Part shown: positions 1-6,421 of the stretch, piece by piece
How the letters are laid out: every line of letters begins with the position of its first letter
Numbering within the stretch: position 1 is the stretch's first letter
NCBI GenBank assembly: GCA_031284065.1
Contig: JAITAP010000130.1
Span: 1 to 8,997 of the forward strand
Source of the DNA: Prevotellaceae bacterium
GTDB lineage: Bacteria; Bacteroidota; Bacteroidia; Bacteroidales; UBA932
Length of the DNA: 8,997 nucleotides
Direction: 5' to 3'
Made by a program: the position numbers and the translations under genes
Notes under the pieces: generated by a model
The model's database searches: none
Told to the model about the DNA's origin: nothing
Seen by the model: the letters and a program-made list of their open reading frames with translations, nothing else

Positions 1-138
1 ATTTACACCACGCTCGAAAACCGCATGAAGTGCGGCGTTGGCAAGTGCGGCCGGTGCAACGTAGGCGAAAAGTACGTCTGCAAAGACGGGCCTGTATTTT
101 CGAGAGTGCAGCTGGAAACACTGCCGGCGGAGTTTTGA
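1..138 (+). CDS. C-terminal end of an FAD/NAD(P)-binding electron-transfer subunit with a [2Fe-2S] cluster (partial)
   Basis: Only the last 45 codons are present; the reading frame enters from the left edge and stops at TGA 136-138. The visible part carries four cysteines spaced C-x4-C-x2-C-x7-C (fragment residues 11, 16, 19, 27) in the context MKCGVGKCGRCNVG, followed by YVCKDGPVF. This matches the C-terminal [2Fe-2S] domain of the ferredoxin-reductase-like family that includes hydrogenase/sulfhydrogenase gamma subunits, the anaerobic sulfite reductase B subunit and, more distantly, PyrK. These cytoplasmic subunits move electrons between NAD(P)H, FAD and a partner enzyme. The short x7 spacing before the last cysteine favours the hydrogenase-gamma/AsrB type over PyrK. 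The partner subunits would lie upstream, outside the window, so the exact complex cannot be named. Confidence 0.8.
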   Translation: MYTTLENRMKCGVGKCGRCNVGEKYVCKDGPVFSRVQLETLPAEF

Positions 139-300
139 GTAGTATCTTTGATATTTCCGTTCTTATCATTGAGCCATCGCGCCGCTTGTTTTGCTGTAAA
201 ACTATTACCTTGTGACTTGCCATTTCATACAATATATATGCAACATTTATGCAACATTTGGTTGCAAAAGTAGCAAAATATGCAGCTATGCTCTGCGCAC
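139..300. other. AT-rich spacer between converging genes
   Basis: No coding region is credible here. It separates the flavoprotein stop from the terminator of the minus-strand tRNA. An 11-bp unit, ATGCAACATTT, occurs twice in tandem (238-248 and 249-259), and GCAAC/GTTGC can pair around a 5-base loop at 251-265. Two exact matches to the Bacteroidota -7 element face each other: TATCTTTG at 143-150 (+) and TACTTTTG on the minus strand at 265-272. Neither leads to a recognisable gene, so they may be chance matches or drive a small RNA. Confidence 0.4.
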
Positions 301-331
301 AAAAAAAAGCATCCCAGCTTCTGGAATGCTT
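301..331 (-). terminator. Rho-independent terminator of the tRNA-Gly gene
   Basis: Read on the minus strand, AAGCATTCCAG pairs with CTGGGATGCTT around a 3-base loop, with a single internal mismatch. The 3' arm runs into a tract of eight T (A301-308 on the plus strand). It sits 34 bp beyond the 3' end of the tRNA, as expected for an intrinsic terminator ending that transcript. Confidence 0.85.
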
Positions 332-364
332 ATAACATGCGGCGTAGCATGATTTATGCGTATG

Positions 365-437
365 AGCGGGAAACGAGGCTCGAACTCGCGACCCTCAGCT
401 TGGGAAGCTGATGCTCTACCAACTGAGCTATTCCCGC
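365..437 (-). tRNA. tRNA-Gly, anticodon CCC
   Basis: The minus strand folds as a full cloverleaf. The acceptor stem GCGGGAA/TTCCCGC is perfect. The D-arm is GCTC..GAGC with loop AGTTGGTA. The anticodon stem TCAGC/GCTGA encloses the loop TTCCCAA, giving anticodon CCC, which reads GGG. The variable loop has 5 bases and the T-arm is GCGAG TTCGAGC CTCGT. The discriminator base is T, as is usual for bacterial glycine tRNAs. The CCA end is not encoded and must be added after transcription. No other tRNA is adjacent; the gene has its own promoter (455-462) and terminator (301-331). Confidence 0.97.
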
Positions 438-454
438 AGCATGTTTTTGAGCCA

Positions 455-462
455 CAAAGGTA
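455..462 (-). promoter_or_regulatory. -7 promoter element for tRNA-Gly
   Basis: The minus strand reads TACCTTTG, an exact match to the Bacteroidota consensus TAnnTTTG. It ends about 17 bases upstream of the mature tRNA 5' end, which would leave a leader of only about 10-12 bases. A good TTTG-type -33 element at the usual spacing is not obvious; the nearest TTG is closer than normal. Confidence 0.6.
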
Positions 463-569
463 GAAAAAATTCGATACCAATAGCTTTCGGTTAATTTATT
501 TTAGCTGCATTGCGGGATTTGGCGCAATTCTACCGCTACGGCATCGCCTGAAAAGCATCGCTTTCATAA

Positions 570-590
570 CCGCAGGGCGTTGACCTGCGG
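570..590. repeat. Palindromic hairpin downstream of pheS
   Basis: CCGCAGG and CCTGCGG form a perfect 7-bp stem around a 7-base loop, 8 bp beyond the pheS stop codon. No T tract follows on the minus strand, so this is not a standard intrinsic terminator, though it could protect the mRNA 3' end. Its style, a short GC-rich palindrome, resembles the hairpins crowded into 8020-8740, so it may be a dispersed intergenic repeat. Confidence 0.5.
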
Positions 591-598
591 AGAGTACG

Positions 599-1630
599 CT
601 ACATTGCCGCCGTAAACTGCCTCAAAAATCGCACGTCGTTTTCAAAGTATAGCCGCAGGTCACGCGCCTGATACTTGAGCATGGCAATTCGCTCAACGCC
701 CATTCCAAAGGCAAATCCGCCGTACGTCTTGCTGTCGATTTTGCATGAGTCCAGCACGTTTGGGTCAACCATTCCGCAGCCGCCCACCTCGAGCCACCCC
801 GTTCCCTTGCAAATGTTGCAGCCCTTTCCGCCGCAAATGCTGCACGACACGTCCATTTCCGCCGACGGCTCGGTGAAGGGAAAAAACGAGGGGCGAAGCC
901 TGATTTCGACGTTAGCGCCGAACAGCTCTTTGGCAAAGTAGAGTAGCGTTTGCTTGAGGTCGGCAAAGGATACGTTTTGGTCAACGTACAGCCCCTCCAC
1001 CTGATGAAACATGCAGTGCGCGCGCGCCGAAATAGCTTCGTTGCGGAACACGCGCCCCGGGCACACAATGCGGATGGGCGGCTGCTGTTTTTCCATCACG
1101 CGGACTTGTATGCTACTTGTGTGCGTGCGCAGCAGGATGGGGTTTTCGCCGTTTGCCGATTTTTCTATGAAAAACGTGTCCTGCATGTCGCGGGCGGGGT
1201 GCTCGGGCGGGAAGTTTAGCGCGCCGAACACGTGCCGGTCGTCCTCAATTTCGGGGCCTTCGGCAACCGCGAAGCCAAGCTGCCGGAATATGGCAAGGAT
1301 TTCGCTGCGCACGCTCGCTATCGGGTGGCGCGTGCCGAGTTTGTCGGCAGAGCCCGGGCGCGAGGCGTCGAGCGCAAAGGTTGGAGCGTCGGCAATATCG
1401 AACGCCTGCTTCAGCTCGCTGATGCGGGACTGCGCCTTGCTTTTCAGCTCGTTTATTTTTTGCCCCAGCTCGCGCTTTACCTCGCCCGGAACTTGCTTAA
1501 ATTCGTCGAAAAGTAGCGTTAAGTCGCCCTTTTTCCCGAACATTTTTACCCTAAACTCTTCCACCTCGTGTACGCTATTGGCCGTAAAGGATTCGACGAC
1601 CGATAGCAGGGAGGATATTTTTGTTTGCAT
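599..1630 (-). CDS. pheS: Phenylalanine--tRNA ligase alpha subunit
   Basis: PheS, with PheT, forms the cytoplasmic alpha2beta2 enzyme that charges tRNA-Phe using ATP. The 343-residue product has the expected family length. The N-terminal 85 residues are the charged helical region thought to form the tRNA-binding coiled coil. The catalytic class II core follows: RHPIASVRSEI at 101-111, ALNFPPEHPARDMQDTFF at 137-154, LRTHTSSIQVR at 167-177, motif 2 around FRNEA..FHQVEGLYVD at 195-217, and motif 3 with GGFAFGMGVERIAML at 304-318. Four cysteines (263, 266, 271, 274) form a CxxC-x4-CxxC knuckle, commonly seen in Bacteroidota PheS. pheT is not next to it, so the two subunit genes are unlinked here. 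It starts 33 bp after the prolyl isomerase gene with no clear promoter between, so cotranscription is likely. The ATG at 1630 gives the normal N-terminus. Confidence 0.98.
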   Translation of the reverse strand: MQTKISSLLSVVESFTANSVHEVEEFRVKMFGKKGDLTLLFDEFKQVPGEVKRELGQKINELKSKAQSRISELKQAFDIADAPTFALDASRPGSADKLGTRHPIASVRSEILAIFRQLGFAVAEGPEIEDDRHVFGALNFPPEHPARDMQDTFFIEKSANGENPILLRTHTSSIQVRVMEKQQPPIRIVCPGRVFRNEAISARAHCMFHQVEGLYVDQNVSFADLKQTLLYFAKELFGANVEIRLRPSFFPFTEPSAEMDVSCSICGGKGCNICKGTGWLEVGGCGMVDPNVLDSCKIDSKTYGGFAFGMGVERIAMLKYQARDLRLYFENDVRFLRQFTAAM

Positions 1631-1663
1631 ACCAAGATAAATTTACCGTTTAGGCGGCTACGC

Positions 1664-2491
1664 TCAATTTTGCACCGTCATTTTCACAATAAACACGTTT
1701 TGCGTTGGGCGGTCGCCGGGTTGAGTTTCTACGGCGGCAATTTTGTCCACCACGTCCAAGCCTTCCAGCACTTCGCCAAAGACGGTGTACGCGCCGTCCA
1801 GAAATGGCGTTCCGCCGCCGGTTTTGTACGCTTCGCGCTGCTCCGGCGTGTACTTGAACTTTTCCATGCTCTCCCACTGCGCCATTACTTTTTGGCGCAC
1901 GTCGTTCGCCAGCGAGTCTTGGTTTATTGGCAAGCCTTGCGCTTGCAGCGCTTGCAGCTTTTCGGCAAACATTCGATTAAACATGCCTTGCAGCGGCTGC
2001 TGGCTAATGCCCGCTTCTATTTGCGCAAGCTCTTGGTCGTTGGCAACTTTTCCCTGCACAATGTAGAACTGCGAGCCGGAGGAGCGCCTTTCGGGGTTTA
2101 CCTGATCGCCTGTGCGGGCTGCCGCCAGCGCCCCTTTCTTATGGAACAGCTGCGCGGGGCTAATTTCTGCCGGAACAGTGTACCCGGGCTCGCCTGCGCC
2201 GTACCGCTGGTTGGGCTGCGGGTTGCGCGAGTTGGGGTCGCCCGCCTGCACCATAAAGTCTTTGATAACGCGGTGAAAGATCAGGCTGTCGTAAAAGCCT
2301 TCGCTCGCCAGCTTGAGAAAGTTGTCGCGGTGCTGCGGCGTTTCGTTGTACAGCTTGACCTTGATGCTGCCGAGGGAGGTTTCAATGAGGACGATTTTTT
2401 CCACAGGTTTAACATTTTTAGTTTGACAAAATGTGATAAAGCTGACGGCTGTTATCAGAAAAACAGCTAAAGCAACATTTTTTGTTTTCAT
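1664..2491 (-). CDS. Exported cyclophilin-type peptidyl-prolyl cis-trans isomerase
   Basis: This enzyme interconverts cis and trans X-Pro bonds and helps proteins fold. The 275-residue product begins with a basic end and a hydrophobic stretch (about residues 6-20), a signal sequence directing it to the periplasm. Cys22 follows, but the preceding ITF is a poor lipobox, so lipoprotein status is doubtful. The cyclophilin fold is clear: FHRVIKDFMVQAGDP at 72-86 (Arg74 matches the catalytic Arg55 of human CypA), SGSQFYIV at 138-145 and FLDGAYTVFGEV at 230-241. Phe230 replaces the CypA tryptophan, as in many bacterial cyclophilins. About 75 residues (roughly 150-225), mostly helical and rich in Q, E and K, are inserted between the last two motifs. 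pheS follows 33 bp downstream, and an exact TAnnTTTG element lies about 75 bp upstream. Confidence 0.95.
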   Translation of the reverse strand: MKTKNVALAVFLITAVSFITFCQTKNVKPVEKIVLIETSLGSIKVKLYNETPQHRDNFLKLASEGFYDSLIFHRVIKDFMVQAGDPNSRNPQPNQRYGAGEPGYTVPAEISPAQLFHKKGALAAARTGDQVNPERRSSGSQFYIVQGKVANDQELAQIEAGISQQPLQGMFNRMFAEKLQALQAQGLPINQDSLANDVRQKVMAQWESMEKFKYTPEQREAYKTGGGTPFLDGAYTVFGEVLEGLDVVDKIAAVETQPGDRPTQNVFIVKMTVQN

Positions 2492-2509
2492 ACGTAGCGT
2501 ATTTAGTGG

Positions 2510-2517
2510 TAATTTTG
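2510..2517 (+). promoter_or_regulatory. Possible -7 element for the patatin-barrel gene
   Basis: TAATTTTG matches the Bacteroidota TAnnTTTG consensus exactly. It would start transcription near 2523, giving a leader of roughly 65 bases before the TTG start at 2590. A TTTG at 2481-2484 lies about 25 bp upstream, longer than the usual 19-21 bp spacing, so the match is incomplete. Confidence 0.4.
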
Positions 2518-2565
2518 TTGTTCTTCAGGTTGGGCAGATTTGCATGCAGGCAACCTTTCGGGACG

Positions 2566-2573
2566 CAAAGATA
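2566..2573 (-). promoter_or_regulatory. -7 element for the prolyl isomerase-pheS transcript
   Basis: The minus strand reads TATCTTTG, an exact TAnnTTTG match. It lies about 75 bp upstream of the isomerase ATG at 2491. No strong TTTG sits at the expected -33 distance. A transcript from here would begin near 2560 and probably cover both the isomerase and pheS. It faces the putative plus-strand promoter at 2510-2517, so the two 5' leaders would be complementary for about 40 bases. Confidence 0.55.
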
Positions 2574-2589
2574 CAAAATTTATTAGAAG

Positions 2590-4926
2590 TTGACCACTGC
2601 CAAGTTTTACATACTGCTTTTTTGGGGGCTTTTTATTGCTGTCGCCACGCCGGCGCAGCGGGTGGCGCTTGTGCTCAGCGGCGGCGGAGCGCGAGGGCTG
2701 GTGCACCTCGGCGTTATTAAGGCGCTGGAAGAAAACAAAATCCCGATCGACGCCATTGCCGGGACTTCCATTGGCGCAATTGTTGGCGGAATGTACGCCG
2801 CAGGCTATACGCCCGACGAAGTAACGCGCTACTTTCTTTCCGACAACTTTAAAAAGTGGTCGAGCGGACAATACGAATCGGAGGGAAATTATTTTTTCAA
2901 AAAGTTAGACCAAGACGCGGAGTTCTTCGGGTTGAACATCAACATTGACAGGCATTTTCGCGGTAAATTTATTTTCCCTACCAACTACATTTTGCCGTAC
3001 CAGATGGATTTTGCGTTCATGCAGCTTTTTTCTGGGGCTAATGCTGTGGCGGGCAGCAACTTTGACCGCCTGATGATTCCCTTTCGCGCCCTCTCCTACA
3101 ACGCCTACGACAAGCGCGCCTACGTGCCCGACAGCGGCGATTTGGGGGCGGTAATCCGCGCCTCCATGAGCTTTCCGGGTTTTTTCAAGCCGGTGATGGT
3201 TGACAGCTTCATGCTCTTTGACGGCGGTATTGTCAACAACTTTCCGGTGGATGTGGCAATGCAAAAATTTTCGCCCGATTTTATCATCGGGGTAAAGTGC
3301 GCCAACAACTACGAGCGTCCCTCCGAAGACAACGTTTTTTCGCTCATTACGAGCCTCACCGCGCGCCCTACCAACTACGACGTGCCGGAGGACGAGGGCG
3401 TGCTCATAGACATTGATTCGCTCAACGTTGCGCTTTTGGACTTTAGCCGCGTCAACGAGCTGGTAAAAATCGGCTACGCCGCCGCCATGAAGCAAATGCC
3501 CCGCATCAAAGCGCGCGTGCAGCGGCAAGCTTCGGCGGACGAAGTCCGGCTGAAGCGCGAAGCGTTTCGGGAAAAAATACCGGAATGCCGGTTCACAAGC
3601 GTTACGGTGCAGGGCGGCAGCGCAAAGCTGAGGGCCTACATTGGCGACGCCATGAAGGGACGCCAGCGCAGCGAATTTTCGCTACAGGACGCAAAGCGGC
3701 GCTACTTTGGGGTTGCTTCCGACGGCGGCGTATCAACGCTATTCCCCACGGCAACGTACATTCCCGACGATAGCGCCTACAACCTCCGCCTGCGCATTTC
3801 CGCTGCCCCCAACATTAGGGTCGGCATAGGGGGATGCTTTTCAAACTTTTCAAACCTCGGGTTTGTCGGCGGAGTGTACAGCTACTACTCCTCCCTGTTT
3901 TCGCTGCGCACAATGTTCAACCTCTACTTTGGGAACGTGTACAACTCGCAGAAGATTTTGGGGCGTTTTGACTACACCATCAGGTCTGTCGGGCTGCCGC
4001 TCTTTGGCGAGGTGATGTACACCCACAACCAAAACGATTACTATACCAATAACCCCGATAACATGTTTAGCGATACAAAGCCGGATTTCATACAGGATGC
4101 GGAGTCTTTCGGCCAGCTCAACTTTGGCGTTCCCTTTTTGCTCAACACCAGCCTTAAGGTGGGAGGCGCTTACGGCGAGTACAACGCCAACTACTACGTG
4201 CGGCAGGACTTTGAGTCGAAAGACATACCCGAAAACCTGACGTTTCGCTTCACGGAGGGGCATCTCGCCGTAGAGCACAACTCCCTCGACCGGAAAATTT
4301 TTGAGACTTCCGGCGTGCTGGCAAGGTTCAAGTTCAGCTACGTAAGCGGCAGCGAGCACCACACCTTTGGCACCACCGCCGTGGAGGTGGAGAAAGACTC
4401 CGCCATGCTGGAAACGCGGCAGCGCATGGGCAACCGCAGCTTTTGGTCGATAAAGTACACGCACAAGGCATTTTTTAAGCCGATAAAATACCTGTCGCTG
4501 GGCTACCACATAGAGGGGGCGCTGTCGAAACCGGTGCTGTTTAGCGACTACTACTCCACGCTGTTTTTGCTGCCCGACTTTAACCCTACGTACAACATGC
4601 CGGGATTCTTTCTCGAAAATTTCAGGGCGGCAAGCTACCTCGCCGCCGGGCTTGTCCCCTCTTTTACAATTTCCGACAGGGTTGGGCTGCGGGTTGAAGG
4701 GTACATTTTTCAGCCTCTGACAAGGTTGAGCAAGGAAAATATTCACGAAAATGTGAAGTACAGGCAAGACAGAACAAACGTTAGCCTCATGGGGGCTGTG
4801 TCGCTGGTTTTCAATACCCCCCTGGGAATGCTCTCTGTGGCGAGCATGTACTACGATAAGCCTAACCAAAAATATTACTTTCTGGTGGCTTTTGGATATA
4901 ATTTGCATAATAGGAAGGCGTTTTGA
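2590..4926 (+). CDS. Patatin-like phospholipase with C-terminal outer-membrane beta-barrel
   Basis: Likely a lipid acyl hydrolase displayed at or passing through the outer membrane, like PlpD-type (type Vd) proteins. The 778-residue product starts with a signal peptide (about residues 5-23, ending TPAQ). A patatin domain follows: oxyanion loop GGGARG at 31-36, nucleophile elbow GTSIG at 58-62 with Ser60, and DGG at 211-213 with Asp211 completing the Ser-Asp dyad, so the enzyme looks active. A region around 335-405 resembles a POTRA domain. From about 410 on, alternating aromatic and polar strands form a BamA/TamA-like barrel ending in the terminal Phe typical of outer-membrane proteins. The start must be TTG at 2590: an in-frame TAG lies at 2584-2586, and the next ATG or GTG starts fall inside or beyond the signal peptide. 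Substrate is unknown. Confidence 0.9.
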   Translation: MTTAKFYILLFWGLFIAVATPAQRVALVLSGGGARGLVHLGVIKALEENKIPIDAIAGTSIGAIVGGMYAAGYTPDEVTRYFLSDNFKKWSSGQYESEGNYFFKKLDQDAEFFGLNINIDRHFRGKFIFPTNYILPYQMDFAFMQLFSGANAVAGSNFDRLMIPFRALSYNAYDKRAYVPDSGDLGAVIRASMSFPGFFKPVMVDSFMLFDGGIVNNFPVDVAMQKFSPDFIIGVKCANNYERPSEDNVFSLITSLTARPTNYDVPEDEGVLIDIDSLNVALLDFSRVNELVKIGYAAAMKQMPRIKARVQRQASADEVRLKREAFREKIPECRFTSVTVQGGSAKLRAYIGDAMKGRQRSEFSLQDAKRRYFGVASDGGVSTLFPTATYIPDDSAYNLRLRISAAPNIRVGIGGCFSNFSNLGFVGGVYSYYSSLFSLRTMFNLYFGNVYNSQKILGRFDYTIRSVGLPLFGEVMYTHNQNDYYTNNPDNMFSDTKPDFIQDAESFGQLNFGVPFLLNTSLKVGGAYGEYNANYYVRQDFESKDIPENLTFRFTEGHLAVEHNSLDRKIFETSGVLARFKFSYVSGSEHHTFGTTAVEVEKDSAMLETRQRMGNRSFWSIKYTHKAFFKPIKYLSLGYHIEGALSKPVLFSDYYSTLFLLPDFNPTYNMPGFFLENFRAASYLAAGLVPSFTISDRVGLRVEGYIFQPLTRLSKENIHENVKYRQDRTNVSLMGAVSLVFNTPLGMLSVASMYYDKPNQKYYFLVAFGYNLHNRKAF

Positions 4927-4931
4927 GGATG

Positions 4932-5045
4932 GGTTCGCGAACCTGTGCTCAGGGCGGTTCGCGAACCTGTGCTCAGGGCGGTTCGTGAACCTGTGCTCAG
5001 GGCGGTTCGTGAACCTGTGCTCAGGGCGGTTCGTGAACCGCCCCT
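4932..5045. repeat. 24-bp tandem repeat, four full units plus a palindromic end
   Basis: Four full 24-bp units run end to end: 4932-4955, 4956-4979, 4980-5003 and 5004-5027. A partial fifth starts at 5028. Each unit starts with the palindrome GGTTCGCGAACC or its variant GGTTCGTGAACC, followed by TGTGCTCAGGGC. Units 1-2 have the CGCG core and units 3-5 the CGTG core, so copies seem to have been added stepwise. The fifth copy continues straight into GCCCC, making a 20-base hairpin at 5025-5044 (GGGCGGTTC, TG loop, GAACCGCCC). It begins 5 bp after the patatin-barrel stop codon and may act as a 3' hairpin for that gene. There are no spacers, so it is not a CRISPR array. Confidence 0.9.
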
Positions 5046-5070
5046 ACTTTCAACTTTCCATTAATTTTTC

Positions 5071-5078
5071 TATCTTTG
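5071..5078 (+). promoter_or_regulatory. -7 promoter element for ribBA
   Basis: TATCTTTG matches the Bacteroidota TAnnTTTG consensus exactly and lies 74 bp before the ribBA start codon. The -33 region has only weak TTTC-like sequence. The resulting leader, about 68 bases, is too short for an FMN riboswitch, and none of that riboswitch's conserved segments is visible. Confidence 0.6.
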
Positions 5079-5088
5079 TGCGCTTGAC

Positions 5089-5108
5089 GCGCATTTGCGC
5101 ATTTTTTT
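5089..5108 (+). terminator. Weak hairpin followed by a T run in the ribBA leader
   Basis: GCGC-ATTT-GCGC (5089-5100) is followed by A and seven T (5102-5108), the form of a small intrinsic terminator. The stem has only 4 bp (5 if the loop shrinks to TT). The segment GTGCGC just upstream (5078-5083) could instead pair with GCGCAT, excluding this hairpin. It could end read-through from the upstream gene or attenuate ribBA, or it may be accidental. Confidence 0.3.
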
Positions 5109-5152
5109 GTAAAAAAGAATTTTTTTAGCCACGTAAACCGAAGGTTGCAGCA

Positions 5153-6355
5153 ATGTTGAACACCGTAGAAGAAGCCGTAGAAGACGTCCGCAATGGAAAA
5201 TTTGTGATTGTGGTGGATGACGAAGACCGCGAAAACGAGGGCGACCTTATTGCCGCCGCAGAATTTATTACGCCCGACAAGGTGAACTTTATGCTCAACG
5301 AGGGTCGCGGGGTGATATGCGTTCCCATCACGGAGGCGCGCTGCCGCGAGCTGGAGCTCGACCTGCAGGTGGCGCGCAACACCTCGACGCACGAAACGCC
5401 GTTCACGGTAACGGTCGATTTGCTTGGGCACGGCTGCACCACCGGCGTATCGACGCACGACCGCGCCGCTACCATTCGCGCCCTGGCCGACCCCGCCATG
5501 AAGCCGGAAAACTTTGGCCGTCCGGGGCACATTAACCCCCTGCGGGCGCGGGACAGAGGCGTGCTGCGGCGGGCCGGGCACACCGAAGCCGCTATTGACC
5601 TTGCGCGCATGGCGGGGTTGCCGCCGGCGGGCGTGCTCATTGAGGTGATGAACCCCGACGGAACTATGGCACGGCTGCCACAGCTGGAAAAAATTGCCCG
5701 AAAATTTGACCTGAAAATAATCTCCATCGGCGACCTGATAGCCTACCGCCTCAAAACCGACAGCATTGTGGAGCGCGGCGACCGCGTTTGCCTCCCCACA
5801 GCGTGGGGCAGCTTTGACCTCGTGGTATTTCGACAAAAGTCAAACGGAATGGAGCACATGGCGCTGGTAAAGGGCGAGTGGGCGCCCGACGAGCCGGTAC
5901 TCGTGCGCGTTCATTCTTCGTGCGCCACCGGCGATATCCTCGGCTCGTGCCGCTGCGACTGCGGGGCGCAGCTGCACGAGGCTATGCGCATGGTGGAGCA
6001 GGAGGGGCGCGGCGTGATTATCTACCTCAACCAAGAGGGGCGCGGCATTGGGCTGTTCAACAAAATTCACGCCTACAAGCTTCAGGAGCAGGGGCTGGAT
6101 ACGGTGGAGGCGAACCTCGCCATGGGCTTCGGCGCCGACGAGCGCGACTACGGCGTGGGGGCAAGCATGCTCCACGCGCTGGGCGTGCGAAAAATGAGGC
6201 TGATGTCCAACAACCCCCTCAAGCGAAAAGGGCTGGAAGGATACGATATTCAGGTGGTAGAGGCTGTCCCGGTTGTGATAAAGCCCAACGAGTACAACCG
6301 GCGCTACCTGCAAACCAAAGAGCAAAAAATGGGGCACAAGCTGTTTTTGAGCTAA
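5153..6355 (+). CDS. ribBA: Bifunctional 3,4-dihydroxy-2-butanone-4-phosphate synthase / GTP cyclohydrolase II
   Basis: This cytoplasmic enzyme makes both precursors of riboflavin: the RibB half converts ribulose 5-phosphate to dihydroxybutanone phosphate, and the RibA half opens GTP to a diaminopyrimidine. The 400-residue length is standard for the fusion. In the N-terminal half (about 1-200) the acidic metal/substrate loop DDEDRENEGD lies at 22-31, HGCTTGVSTHDRA at 93-105 and GHTEAAIDL at 142-150. In the C-terminal half (about 205-400), HSSCATGD at 254-261 and CRCDCG provide zinc ligands Cys257, Cys268 and Cys270. NQEGRGIGLFNKIHAY at 293-308 and SNNPLKR at 352-358 complete the site. All key residues are present, so both activities should be intact. 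The ATG at 5153 directly precedes the conserved start of the RibB domain. def follows 66 bp downstream on the same strand. Confidence 0.98.
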   Translation: MLNTVEEAVEDVRNGKFVIVVDDEDRENEGDLIAAAEFITPDKVNFMLNEGRGVICVPITEARCRELELDLQVARNTSTHETPFTVTVDLLGHGCTTGVSTHDRAATIRALADPAMKPENFGRPGHINPLRARDRGVLRRAGHTEAAIDLARMAGLPPAGVLIEVMNPDGTMARLPQLEKIARKFDLKIISIGDLIAYRLKTDSIVERGDRVCLPTAWGSFDLVVFRQKSNGMEHMALVKGEWAPDEPVLVRVHSSCATGDILGSCRCDCGAQLHEAMRMVEQEGRGVIIYLNQEGRGIGLFNKIHAYKLQEQGLDTVEANLAMGFGADERDYGVGASMLHALGVRKMRLMSNNPLKRKGLEGYDIQVVEAVPVVIKPNEYNRRYLQTKEQKMGHKLFLS

Positions 6356-6421
6356 GAATTGAGAATACGCGCGCCATTGCTAAGAATATGCACACCGTTA
6401 TTTTGAAACAGTAAGTAAAAA

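Noticed and set aside
365..437. Integration (att) site at the tRNA-Gly 3' end
   Set aside because: No direct copy of the tRNA 3' end and no integrase gene is seen in the window.
286..480. Minus-strand open frame covering the tRNA
   Set aside because: The peptide (SSVGRASASQAEG) is the usual artefact of translating through a tRNA gene.
1625..2470. Plus-strand open frame (281 codons) opposite the prolyl isomerase
   Set aside because: The opposite strand encodes an unmistakable cyclophilin; the plus-strand product is Arg/His/Val-rich without motifs.
2425..2491. Lipoprotein signal in the prolyl isomerase
   Set aside because: Cys22 follows I-T-F, and Phe just before the cysteine is not accepted by the usual lipobox, so only a signal sequence is claimed.
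3850..4908. Long minus-strand open frame (352 codons) opposite the patatin-barrel gene
   Set aside because: It is antisense to a gene with clear domains and its translation shows no recognisable motif; long antisense frames are common in GC-rich coding sequence.
4932..5045. CRISPR array
   Set aside because: Repeats are directly contiguous with no spacers and no cas genes are nearby.
4892..5128. Plus-strand open frame with a repeated NLCSGRFV motif
   Set aside because: The motif is only the 24-bp tandem repeat read in one frame (24 is divisible by 3), and the frame overlaps the end of the barrel gene.
5041..5152. FMN riboswitch upstream of ribBA
   Set aside because: None of the conserved FMN aptamer segments is present and the leader is too short.
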